Shown: one piece after another, positions 17,655-25,778 of the stretch | Numbering within the stretch: the stretch's first letter is position 1 | Layout of the letters: each line of letters starts with the position of its first letter | NCBI RefSeq assembly: GCF_002968635.1 | Contig: NZ_PVBN01000010.1 | Location: forward strand, 62,001-126,000 | DNA: 64,000 bases | Direction of reading: 5' to 3' | Source of the DNA: Neorhizobium alkalisoli | GTDB taxonomy: Bacteria; Pseudomonadota; Alphaproteobacteria; Rhizobiales; Rhizobiaceae | The notes under the pieces: model-generated | Seen by the model: the letters and a program-made list of their open reading frames with translations, nothing else | Told to the model about the DNA's origin: nothing | Databases searched by the model: none | Translations under genes and position numbers: made by a program

Positions 17655-18284
17655 ATGACCATGGAAAAGAAAGTCAATATATCGACCGATGCGGTCATCG
17701 AGGTCGAGCAGGTCACCTCAACGGTCTCGTTGAACATGAAATTGTTCCGTCGCCAAAACGGTTTCTCGCTTGACGAACTTTCGAAACGATCCGGCGTAAG
17801 CAAGGGCATGCTGGTCGAAATCGAGAAGGGAAACGCGAATCCCAGCATCGCCACCCTTTGTCGGGCGGCAAAGGCTTTGGGCGTCTCCGTGGCCGACTTT
17901 GTCGGAGTAGCATCGAGTGTTCCTGTAAAGGTTGTCCCTCTTGAGAACGCACCCATATTGTGGCGGGGCCCGCTTGGCGGGAGCGCCACGCTTCTTGTCG
18001 GGACCAATGGCCCGGATGAAATCGAGCTCTGGCGTTGGACACTGTTTCCGGGCGAGGTGCATGAATCTCCCGGCCACTCTCCGGGAACCCTTGAGCTTCT
18101 TAACATCGAGACGGGCAGTCTCACTTTCCGACTTGGAGACACCGAGCAGACTGTTGAGGCCGGTTCGTCCGTACTCGCGCAAACCGAAAGCCCCCATGCC
18201 TATATCAACAATGGGAATGAGGAACTGCGTTTCGTTATGTCCGTAGCGGAGTTCTATCGGCCGCGCGCCCGCACTAGCGTCTGA
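17655..18284 (+). CDS. XRE-family regulator with cupin sensor domain
   Basis: A 209-residue one-component regulator. An N-terminal XRE helix-turn-helix (SLDELSKRSGVSKGMLVEIE) is followed by a cupin effector barrel with FPGEVHESPGHSPGTLEL. It is divergent from the ctdA-ABC-gamma-lyase-sugE operon and probably senses the imported amino acid or a product. It is a paralogue of the protein at 4461; both have the same domain order and a matching KVNI.TD N-terminal motif. The start region has little leader and no clear Shine-Dalgarno, so the ATG at 17661 is an alternative. Confidence 0.9.
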   Translation: MTMEKKVNISTDAVIEVEQVTSTVSLNMKLFRRQNGFSLDELSKRSGVSKGMLVEIEKGNANPSIATLCRAAKALGVSVADFVGVASSVPVKVVPLENAPILWRGPLGGSATLLVGTNGPDEIELWRWTLFPGEVHESPGHSPGTLELLNIETGSLTFRLGDTEQTVEAGSSVLAQTESPHAYINNGNEELRFVMSVAEFYRPRARTSV

Positions 18285-18316
18285 TAATATGCCAGCGATC
18301 CCGCTCCGGAACACTG

Positions 18317-19477
18317 CTAACCCTCCGCAGAGCACAAGTCGCGCGCGAAATTATAGAAAAAGCTAACGCCTGTTCCAATAATCTCGTCGTTAAACTCGTA
18401 CGTCGTGGAGTGAAGACCCGAACTGTCGCCGTTGCCGAGAAGTATGTAGGCCCCCGGCACCGCTTCGAGCATGAAGGCAAAGTCTTCGCTGAACATCATC
18501 GGATTTGCGAGGTTGACGAACGAATGTTCGCCAAAGTGCTTGATAATGCTCTGCGAAGCCAACTCCGCTTCGGTTTTGTGATTCAACGTGGCTGGGTATC
18601 CGACCTCCCATTGGAAAGTGACGTCCGCATTGAAGCTATGAGCCTGAAGCAATGTAACTTCCTCGACGCGCTTTTGCAGTTCTGCTCGGACGGTCGGGTC
18701 CATGGCTCTCATGCTCACCTCGAGTACGGACGTCTCGGGAATGATGTTAGCGGCTGATCCGGCATGGAAGGAGCCGACGGTAACCACTGCGGCCTGGTGT
18801 GGCGATATGTTACGGGCGACGAGTGTCTGTAGAGCCATGACGATGCTAGAGCCTACGACCACCGGGTCGATGGTGGTCTCGGGAAGGGCACCGTGTCCGC
18901 CTTTTCCCTTTACCGTTATTGTGACTACATCGATCGAAGCTGCGATGGCTCCTGCGCGAGTGGCGAAAATGCCTGCCTCGAGGCCCGGAAGGTTGTGGAG
19001 GGCAAAGACCCGTTTGCAGGGGAACCTGTCGAATAGCCCGTCCTCGATCATCAACTTTGCACCGCCGAGGTTCTCTTCGGCAGGCTGAAAGATGAAATGC
19101 ACGGTCCCCTTGAAGGAAGCGTCTTGGGCGAGTGCCCAGGCGGCTCCGAGAAGCATGGTGGTGTGTCCGTCGTGTCCACATGCGTGCATGACGCCGGGAT
19201 GCTCGCTCGCGTAGGGAAGTCCGGTCTCTTCGGTCATCGGCAGCGCGTCGAAATCCGCACGGAAGCCTACGGCGTTGTCCGGATTGCCCCGTTGCAGGCT
19301 TGCCACCAGCCCTGTTGACGCAATCCCGCCGTGGACCTTGTAACCCCAGGACCGAAGTTGGTCGCTGATAAACGCCGACGTTTTAGCTTCCGAGAGACCG
19401 ATCTCCGGTATCCGGTGCAAACGATGGCGGATTTCGACGAGTTCGGTAAGGATCGGGTCAAAGTCAAGTGTTTTCAT
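18317..19477 (-). CDS. M20D-family amidohydrolase (HipO/hippurate-hydrolase type)
   Basis: A 386-residue metal-dependent amidohydrolase of the N-acyl-amino-acid / hippurate hydrolase group. Metal-site motifs are FRADFDALPM, MHACGHDGHT, FQPAEENLGGA (catalytic Glu pair) and the late FSEDFAFM with the HSTTYEFND block. The ATG at 19477 follows GGAGA and is preferred to the ORF start at 19504. It lies directly downstream of the altered PLP protein (19520) in the same direction and converges with the XRE-cupin gene. It would release an amino acid from an N-acyl conjugate. The substrate is unknown. Confidence 0.9.
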   Translation of the reverse strand: MKTLDFDPILTELVEIRHRLHRIPEIGLSEAKTSAFISDQLRSWGYKVHGGIASTGLVASLQRGNPDNAVGFRADFDALPMTEETGLPYASEHPGVMHACGHDGHTTMLLGAAWALAQDASFKGTVHFIFQPAEENLGGAKLMIEDGLFDRFPCKRVFALHNLPGLEAGIFATRAGAIAASIDVVTITVKGKGGHGALPETTIDPVVVGSSIVMALQTLVARNISPHQAAVVTVGSFHAGSAANIIPETSVLEVSMRAMDPTVRAELQKRVEEVTLLQAHSFNADVTFQWEVGYPATLNHKTEAELASQSIIKHFGEHSFVNLANPMMFSEDFAFMLEAVPGAYILLGNGDSSGLHSTTYEFNDEIIGTGVSFFYNFARDLCSAEG

Positions 19478-19519
19478 ATGCGATGTCTCCGTAGGTATGA
19501 ACAAGGGTGGGGCCGCGGA

Positions 19520-20704
19520 TCAAAGACCGGCGAGGGCCTGCCACAGGTCCTCGATCAGGTCTTCCGCATCCTCCAGCCCTATCGAGAGGCGAATGACGTC
19601 GGGGCCCAGCCGACTGCAGAGATCGGCGTCCGCGAGCGCTACGTGTTGCGCTCCGGAAATGTCGCCGGACCTGCAGAAGAGGCTGCCGACTTCGCCAGCG
19701 TTTACAGCTGGATTGAACAAGCGAAGTCTACCGATCGCCTGACGGATCGCCTTGTCACCTGACTTGAGACCGAAAGCGACCATTCCTGACCCCGCTGTCA
19801 TCTGGCGTCGGGCGACGGCGTAGTCGGGGTGCGAAGGAAGGTAAGGATATCGCACCCACGCGACCGCCGGATGGCTTTCCAGGGTCAGTGCGATCGCATG
19901 CGCCGAGGAACTGTGCCGCTCCATCCTGAGTGAAAGTGTCGCCAGACCGCGGGACACCATATAGGCCGAATCCGCCGAGAGATTACAGTCACCAGGCTGC
20001 TTCATGGCTGCTCGGCGCACTCTACCGATGAACTCCTCGTTCGAAAAAAGACCGCCGCCCATCGTGTCGCCATGGCCGTTCACATATCTCGTCAGGGAAT
20101 GCAGCACGACGTCCGCACCATGCTCGAGAGGGCGCTGGAGGGCAGGCGAAGCAAACGTGGCGTCTACCGCAACTGTCAGGCCCAGATCATGTGCAGCTTG
20201 GGACACCTCGCGGATATCCAGGACTTCGTTCAACGGATTGGCGGGCGTCTCGAAGAAAACCAGATGGCACCGCCCGTCAGCCACCCGGCGCAGGTTTTCC
20301 GCATCGGTTAATTCGACCGCGATCATCTCTATGCCCAGGCGTGACAGGACAGCGTGCATTAGGGCGGTAGTGGCGGTACACGCCGACCGCTGAAGGATAA
20401 CCCTGTCACTTGGCGATGACGTAGCGAGAACGAGTGAAGTGAAGGCAGCGACCGCTGAATTGAAAAGCAACCCGTCCTGCGCTCCCTCAAGACCGGCGAG
20501 CCTCTTGGCGAGGCCATCCGCAGGCGTTGCGAGCTGGGCTTCATGATATTCAGAGAGCTGATGCTCGGGCCGACCGCAGAACGGGATCGCCGCGATTCTG
20601 TTGAGCCCCTGTTCCGAGGTTGCTCCCTTGAAGATCGCACGGGTTGCGAATCCCAGCTCGTTGTCATCAGCTGCGGTGCGATTGTGATGTTTGTCGTCGT
20701 TCAT
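19520..20704 (-). CDS. Gamma-lyase-fold protein lacking the PLP-binding lysine
   Basis: A 394-residue paralogue of the Cys/Met PLP family with intact length. Relative to the enzyme at 12456, the Schiff-base Lys is Arg206 (HSLTRYVNGHGD), the phosphate-binding Arg is Glu55 (SEYHEAQ), and the Tyr that stacks on PLP is Cys109 (QRSACTATTAL). Asp181 and the substrate-carboxylate Arg (VIRLSIGLED) remain. The reading frame is open, so this is not simple decay. It may have no PLP chemistry and serve as a binding or regulatory subunit, or be a dead copy. It is divergent from the MocR regulator at 20881. The start is uncertain: the ATG at 20704 is used, and a GTG lies at 20743. Confidence 0.82.
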   Translation of the reverse strand: MNDDKHHNRTAADDNELGFATRAIFKGATSEQGLNRIAAIPFCGRPEHQLSEYHEAQLATPADGLAKRLAGLEGAQDGLLFNSAVAAFTSLVLATSSPSDRVILQRSACTATTALMHAVLSRLGIEMIAVELTDAENLRRVADGRCHLVFFETPANPLNEVLDIREVSQAAHDLGLTVAVDATFASPALQRPLEHGADVVLHSLTRYVNGHGDTMGGGLFSNEEFIGRVRRAAMKQPGDCNLSADSAYMVSRGLATLSLRMERHSSSAHAIALTLESHPAVAWVRYPYLPSHPDYAVARRQMTAGSGMVAFGLKSGDKAIRQAIGRLRLFNPAVNAGEVGSLFCRSGDISGAQHVALADADLCSRLGPDVIRLSIGLEDAEDLIEDLWQALAGL

Positions 20705-20880
20705 TGAGAGCCGATCGTCGCTTGCGAAACCAGATTTTGGCACCGGGTCAATTCTTGCCGAGATGACGGTCTACGCGCCGCTGAAGATGACGCCAGGGCT
20801 CCGCTCCTTGACTTTTCATGCTTATCTCAGGCAGCTGGTGTTATCTGTAGTGCCAGTTTTGTACAAAGGGAGTGGGCCAG

Positions 20881-22314
20881 TTGAGGCATGCAACGCACAC
20901 GTCGGCTTCAGCGCGTGGGATATATCTTGGGCTGCGCGACCAGATCGTCAGCGGTGTCTACGCGCCGGGAGACCGACTTCCCTCCACCCGCGCGCTGGCG
21001 GAAGAACTCGGGGTATCGCGGACAACAGTGACAACGGCGTTCGACCAGCTCATTTCCGAAGGCTATGTAACTGTCAGGCAAGGCGCAAAGGCAACCGTCG
21101 CCGACAATGTCGCCATTTCGTCAACCGACCAGGAACCGAGGATCGGCAACGTCTACCAAAGGCTGTCCGGCTACGCGAAGCGGGCGATGGAGCTTCCATC
21201 TCACTTGCCTGGAAGTGGAAACCTTCGATACGATTTCCGGTACGGAGACGTCGCTCCGGACGATTTCCCCAGGCTGGCGTGGCGCAAGGCGTTGACGACG
21301 GCCGTGTTGGCCCGGCGAGAACGCCTCGGTTACGGCCACCCGGCGGGTAGTCTTCACCTGCGCCAGGCCTTGCAGGGCTACCTCTGGCGGGCCCGCGGAA
21401 TCCGCTGCGACGCCGAGCAGATCGTGGTCGTCAATGGATCGCAACAGGCCGTCGACCTATGCGCGCGCGTTCTCGTCGATCCGGGAGACCGAGTGCTGGT
21501 CGAGGAGCCGTGCTACGCGATGGCAAGGTACGTGTTTCTGACCGTCGGGGCAGAGCCGGTCCCGATGCGCTGCGATTCGGAGGGGATGGACACGGCCTGT
21601 CTGCCGGAACCCGGTCGCCATACACTGGCGTTTGTAACGCCTAGCCACCAGTTCCCGCTCGGGGGCGTCCTTTCGGTCGGACGCCGCAGGCAATTGGTTG
21701 AATGGGCGGAAGCAGGAAATGCCTACGTCATCGAAGACGACTATGACGGCGAATACAGATACGACGTCCGACCCATACCGCCGCTGTACATCTCTGGTAA
21801 GGGCAGGGTTGTTTACATCGGGACGGTTTCGAAAACTCTCTCGCCCACCCTCCGCCTCGGTTATCTGGTCCTACCCAAGAGCCTCGTGGAGCCATTCGTG
21901 CGGTGCAAGCAGATCGCCGACAGACATGGGGCCACCTTCGAGCAGGAGGCACTCGCCTCCCTTATCGAAAGCGGCATCTACGAACGGCACGTCAGGAAAA
22001 TGAGGCGGATGAATTCCGAGCGGCGAGCGGCGTTTCTCGGTGCCATGTTGGAAGTTTTCGGGGACAGGGTGGAAATCGTGGGAACCTCGGCAGGTCTCCA
22101 CGTCGTCGTATGGTTCAACGGGTTCAGAGGTGAGGACGAAAACGAGTTCGCTCGAAAGGCTTTGGCCGCGGGCGTCGGAATCTATCCGATTTCCAGATCG
22201 TTCTCACAGCAGGCGGAACGTCGCGCAGGTTTCGTCTTCGGGTACGCTTCGATGCCGGTCCAGGGCATCGCAGAGGGCGTGAGGCTTCTTGCGGCCGTCC
22301 TCCCGCCTTGTTAA
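20881..22314 (+). CDS. MocR/PdxR-type regulator (GntR HTH fused to aminotransferase domain)
   Basis: A protein of about 477 residues. An N-terminal GntR winged helix-turn-helix (PSTRALAEELGVSRTTVTTA) is joined by a linker to a class-I aminotransferase-like domain. The domain has AFVTPSHQFPLGG, YVIEDDYDGEYRYD and the PLP Lys in TVSKTLSP. MocR proteins use PLP or its adducts as the effector and often control an adjacent transporter or PLP-related gene. The start is unclear: TTG at 20881 is well spaced from AAAGGGAG, while GTG at 20872 is too close. It is divergent from the altered PLP protein and upstream of a LysE exporter and a DapA-family gene. A decayed paralogue is at 48452. Confidence 0.9.
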   Translation: MRHATHTSASARGIYLGLRDQIVSGVYAPGDRLPSTRALAEELGVSRTTVTTAFDQLISEGYVTVRQGAKATVADNVAISSTDQEPRIGNVYQRLSGYAKRAMELPSHLPGSGNLRYDFRYGDVAPDDFPRLAWRKALTTAVLARRERLGYGHPAGSLHLRQALQGYLWRARGIRCDAEQIVVVNGSQQAVDLCARVLVDPGDRVLVEEPCYAMARYVFLTVGAEPVPMRCDSEGMDTACLPEPGRHTLAFVTPSHQFPLGGVLSVGRRRQLVEWAEAGNAYVIEDDYDGEYRYDVRPIPPLYISGKGRVVYIGTVSKTLSPTLRLGYLVLPKSLVEPFVRCKQIADRHGATFEQEALASLIESGIYERHVRKMRRMNSERRAAFLGAMLEVFGDRVEIVGTSAGLHVVVWFNGFRGEDENEFARKALAAGVGIYPISRSFSQQAERRAGFVFGYASMPVQGIAEGVRLLAAVLPPC

Positions 22315-22329
22315 ACCAAAGCGACTGGA

Positions 22330-22352
22330 CCAGTGTTTCTTTTGAAAACTGG
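22330..22352. promoter_or_regulatory. Inverted repeat upstream of the LysE-type gene
   Basis: CCAGTGTTTC and GAAAACTGG form an imperfect inverted repeat at 22330-22352 (one bulged base). The half-site GCCAGTTTT also occurs at 20852-20860, just upstream of the MocR gene, where a CTGG at 20835 faces it. Sharing of the motif suggests a MocR operator controlling its own gene and the exporter. Confidence 0.4.
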
Positions 22353-22427
22353 CGCTTCTACGCTGCCAGCTAGATCGGTAAATGGGTGATAGCAATACCC
22401 GCCGCAGATCGAATTCGAAACCAGCCA

Positions 22428-23060
22428 ATGGACGTCGACATACAGCAGCTACTCGTGGTCTTCACGGCCTACGTCATCGCTGCGGGAAGTCCCGGGCCCA
22501 GCAACATGCGTATCATGGGCGTGGCTATGACCGACGGCAGGCGAGCGGGTCTGGCTGTGGCATCGGGCGTCGTAAGCGGATCGATCTTCTGGGGGTTGAT
22601 GGCGGCAACCGGAGTGTCAGCTATCCTGAAAACATATCCGGGTGCGCTTTCAATCCTTCAGGTCTTCGGCGGCATCTACTTACTCTATCTGGCATATCGA
22701 GCCGCTCGTAGCGCCCTGTCGGCCGATCCTGCTACGTCTTCGGAAAACGGCCGGCCGGCCGTCTCGATGGCCGCCCTGTACAGACGGGGTCTTCTGATGC
22801 ACCTCATGAACCCCAAATCGATCCTCGCATGGATCGCGCTAATGACCCTCGGTCTCGGACCCGGTTCCTCGTCGTCCTCGGTCGTTATAATTCTAGCGGC
22901 GTGCGCCTTCCTCAGCGTTACGATCTTCTGCGGTTACGCCCTCGTTTTCTCCACGGCTCCCATGGTGCGGCTTTACCGGAGTGCGCGCCGCTGGATAGAA
23001 GGTACGCTTGCTCTGTCGTTTGGCCTTGCAGGCCTGAAACTTCTATTCTCCCGCTTTTGA
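22428..23060 (+). CDS. LysE/RhtB-family amino-acid exporter
   Basis: A 210-residue, roughly six-helix exporter with the family signature AGSPGPSNMRIMG near residue 18 and a second block HLMNPKSILAW. The ATG at 22428 gives the usual family length; a GTG at 22386 would add 14 residues with no better ribosome site. It follows the MocR gene by 113 bp, across an inverted repeat, and precedes the DapA-family gene by 11 bp, so the last two are probably cotranscribed. It is the second LysE-type exporter in this island. The substrate is unknown. Confidence 0.88.
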   Translation: MDVDIQQLLVVFTAYVIAAGSPGPSNMRIMGVAMTDGRRAGLAVASGVVSGSIFWGLMAATGVSAILKTYPGALSILQVFGGIYLLYLAYRAARSALSADPATSSENGRPAVSMAALYRRGLLMHLMNPKSILAWIALMTLGLGPGSSSSSVVIILAACAFLSVTIFCGYALVFSTAPMVRLYRSARRWIEGTLALSFGLAGLKLLFSRF

Positions 23061-23071
23061 AAGGAAAACCT

Positions 23072-23974
23072 ATGTCCTTGTTCGAAGGTCTTTCGGCCTT
23101 TCCGATTACGCCAGCCGATGCATCCGGTCGCGTCGACGTCGAGGCTCTCGGCCGCATCCTCCTTCGCATCAGGGACGCGAAAGCCGATTCCATCGGGCTG
23201 CTAGGCAGCACGGGAGGATACGCGTTCCTTACGGCTGAGGAGCGGATCAGGGCGGTGGACGCCGCCATTAATGCGGTCGGTGGAGACATACCCGTGATTG
23301 TCGGCGTCGGTGCTATCAGGACAAGCGACGCCCAGACACTCGCCAAGGCCGCCAGGATTGCCGGCGCTGACGGATTGCTCCTTGCGCCCGTGTCGTACGC
23401 GCCGCTGACGGAGGACGAGGTATACGAACACTTTGCGGCCGTGGCTGACGCCGGGCAGCTTCCGCTTTGCATCTACAATAACCCGGGGACCACCAAGTTC
23501 GTGTTCACGAACAGCCTCATCGCGAAGCTCTCGAAAGTCGCGAACATCGCTGCGGTCAAGATGCCTCTTCCCGCGGAAGACGATTTCGCGGGAGAACTCG
23601 CATATCTGCGCGGGCACACGTCGCCTACGTTCCGGATCGGCTACAGCGGTGACTCGGGCGCGGCGCCTTCGCTTTTGGCGGGCGGAGACGCTTGGTTTTC
23701 GGTTGTCGGGGGCCTGCTTCCCGCCCAAGCACTCGCGTTGACGCGCGCGGCGCAATCCGGAGATCGCGTCAGAACCGGAGAGATAGACGGGGCGTTTCAA
23801 CCTCTTTGGACGCTTTTCCGCGAGTTCGGTAGCTTTAGGGTCATGTACACGATCGCGGATGTGCTAGGCCTATGCAGGGTCGATCCACCGCGGCCTGTGC
23901 TCCCCATTCCAGAGGCTGCGCGGGGTCGGGTCGCCGTTGCGGTGAATGAACTGCAACAGCGCGTGCCTGGCTAA
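23072..23974 (+). CDS. DapA-family aldolase/lyase (dihydrodipicolinate-synthase-like)
   Basis: A 300-residue class-I aldolase of the DHDPS/NAL superfamily. The substrate-binding loop is LGSTGGYAFLT, the catalytic Tyr is in IYNNPGTT and the Schiff-base Lys in AAVKMP. The ATG at 23072 follows AAAGGAAA, so the longer open frame upstream is ignored. Members condense or cleave pyruvate with an aldehyde such as aspartate semialdehyde. It pairs with a LysE exporter and a MocR regulator. True lysine-pathway DapA is possible, but this accessory setting suggests a catabolic aldolase. Confidence 0.88.
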   Translation: MSLFEGLSAFPITPADASGRVDVEALGRILLRIRDAKADSIGLLGSTGGYAFLTAEERIRAVDAAINAVGGDIPVIVGVGAIRTSDAQTLAKAARIAGADGLLLAPVSYAPLTEDEVYEHFAAVADAGQLPLCIYNNPGTTKFVFTNSLIAKLSKVANIAAVKMPLPAEDDFAGELAYLRGHTSPTFRIGYSGDSGAAPSLLAGGDAWFSVVGGLLPAQALALTRAAQSGDRVRTGEIDGAFQPLWTLFREFGSFRVMYTIADVLGLCRVDPPRPVLPIPEAARGRVAVAVNELQQRVPG

Positions 23975-24408
23975 AGGCTTTCCGCTCTGCGGGTTGTATC
24001 GGAATGATTTCAGAGTCAACAACGCCCTCGCGCGTTTCTCGGTGTTCTCGTCGCACTTGGTCTGGCGCCTCTGCTCAACGCTTGCTCCAGTCGCTATTTG
24101 CGGCGATCTGCTCGAGCATCAAGAAAGCCGATGGGCTTGACTTCGTTGAGATCGGTATCATCACGCTGGCCTTCCAGCCAGCTGGCTCACTTCCACAGCT
24201 CGCCTACGTGACATACGATCAAACAGAGGCCACGACGCTTGCTGATTAGCTAGTCATTATACTTACAGATGAGACAGAGCATGAAGGCCCGACCACTTGA
24301 TTTGTATGATTGACCGGCAATACGTTTGTGGCAGTGTTCTTGGTTCACCGGCGATTAATCTTACAGATGGTCGCCTGCACGGGGTCAGAACAAGAGCAGT
24401 CCGAAATC
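23975..24408. other. Intergenic region before the IS1111 element
   Basis: No convincing gene. An 81-codon frame (24004-24249) and a lipoprotein-like stretch in another frame can be drawn, but neither has a ribosome site or a family I recognise. The gap marks the junction between the amino-acid island and the mobile region. Confidence 0.4.
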
Positions 24409-24482
24409 GATGGGATGGAAGGCTCCCGCTCCCCCGGTGCTAGAATGGCATCGGTTAGGGTGGACAAACCGGGAGCGTTCGA

Positions 24483-25533
24483 ATGGAAGAGATCTCTACC
24501 GTTGGCATCGATATAGCGAAATCGGTGTTCCAGGTTCATGCGATTGATGTCGATGGCAAATGTAGTTGTGCGGCGACAGTTACGTCGCCAACAGATGCTG
24601 AAATTCTTCGCACAGGTGCCGCCTTGCCTCATCGGCATCGAGGCTTGCGGAACGGCTCATTATTGGGCCCGCGAGCTTTCGGCTCTCGGGCATGACGTGC
24701 GGCTGATGCCGCCAGCCTATGTGAAGCCTTACGTCAAAAGGCAGAAAAATGACGCCGCGGACGCTGAGGCGATCTGTGAAGCAGTGACGCGACCGACAAT
24801 GCGTTTCGTGCCGGTGAAATCCGTAGAGCAGCAGTCAGCGGCGATGTTGCACCGTTCAAGAGCTCTGCTCATCAAGCAACGCACGATGCTTCTGCACTCG
24901 ATCCGTGCCCATCTTGCCGAACTTGGCATTTCGATTGGTGTGGGAACTAGCCAGATGGTCCGCATCGTACGGGAGCTTGCGCAAGGAGAGCGATCAGATC
25001 TGCCGGAGCTTGCCCGGTTCGTCCTTGAGGCGCTGGCGAAGTTAGTTTGCGACCTGGCGCAACGCCTTCAGGCAATCGAAAAGAAGCTGATCTCCTGGCA
25101 TTACAAAAATGATCTATCGAACCGACTGGAAACCATACCCGGAGTGGGTTTTGTCACGGCGTCGGCCCTGCCGTCGATTGTCCCCGATCCCCAAGCTTTC
25201 AAGTCAGGGAGACATTTTGCCGCCTGGCTCGGCTTGGTGCCGCGACAGAACTCCTCCGGGGGTAAGGCTCGGCTTGGCCGCATCAGCAAGCAAGGAAATC
25301 CATATATCCGACAATTATTGGTGCTCGGCGCAACCTCTGTTTTACGCTACATTCGTCGCGACGGAGGTAGTGGCACGGGATGGATCGGTGGCTTGTTGAG
25401 ACGTCGACCGCCAAAGGTCGCAGCCGTCGCTCTTGCCAACAAGATGGCTCGCATCGCGTGGTCGATCATGACGCGAGGCGGCGAATATGAGGAAATCAAC
25501 GATCTGAGAGCGGTTCAGCCCGCAAATAGCTGA
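24483..25533 (+). pseudogene. IS110/IS1111 transposase with a +1 frameshift
   Basis: The product has the IS110 layout: an N-terminal RuvC-like DEDD domain (GIDIAKSVFQVHA, then EACGTAHYWARE, then KNDAADAEA) and a C-terminal IS116/IS110/IS902 domain (LETIPGVGFVTASAL, then WLGLVPRQNSSGGK). The first 26 codons are in one frame; from about 24561 the protein continues in another (VVVRRQLRR). The sequence GGCAAATGTAGTTG has one base more than needed to join KV-VVRR. IS110 transposases are normally one continuous frame and not programmed to shift, so this copy is probably inactive unless the base is a sequencing error. Confidence 0.85.
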
Positions 25534-25760
25534 GGCCGTTCAAAGTTTGAGGCGAAAGAGGTAAGTGAAGGCAGCAACTCGATCCCGATGGATCGGCCGA
25601 ACCCGTTTAGCGTAGCGGACGTCAAAGTCCGTCTAATCGATTGGGGGCACGATTCTGGCGGAACCCTTCAAGGCCAGCAGTCGAAAGAAGGGCTGCATTA
25701 AAGGCCGGACACACGACTGCACTCGAGATGCGCTGCATAACGAAGCAATTTTCCCTCAAC
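25534..25760 (+). ncRNA. Candidate bridge RNA region of the IS1111 element
   Basis: In IS110-family elements the longer non-coding end encodes a structured bridge RNA pairing target and donor DNA. For IS1111-group members this lies downstream of the transposase. Here 227 bp of non-coding DNA separate the stop codon from the right subterminal repeat. It contains self-complementary stretches such as CGATCCCGATGGATCGG near 25580. The exact RNA ends and loops were not resolved. Confidence 0.45.
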
Positions 25761-25778
25761 GCGGGAGCCTTCCACACA

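Larger units (their letters stand above)
24409..25777 (+). mobile_element. IS110-family insertion sequence, IS1111 group
   Basis: The element carries a DEDD transposase gene and subterminal inverted repeats: TGGAAGGCTCCCGC at 24416-24429 and its exact reverse complement at 25761-25774. Subterminal repeats define the IS1111 group. The outer limits are approximate, since these elements have a few bases outside the repeats and make no clear target duplication. The right end lies within about 5 bp of the IS1595 terminal repeat at 25779. Confidence 0.8.
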
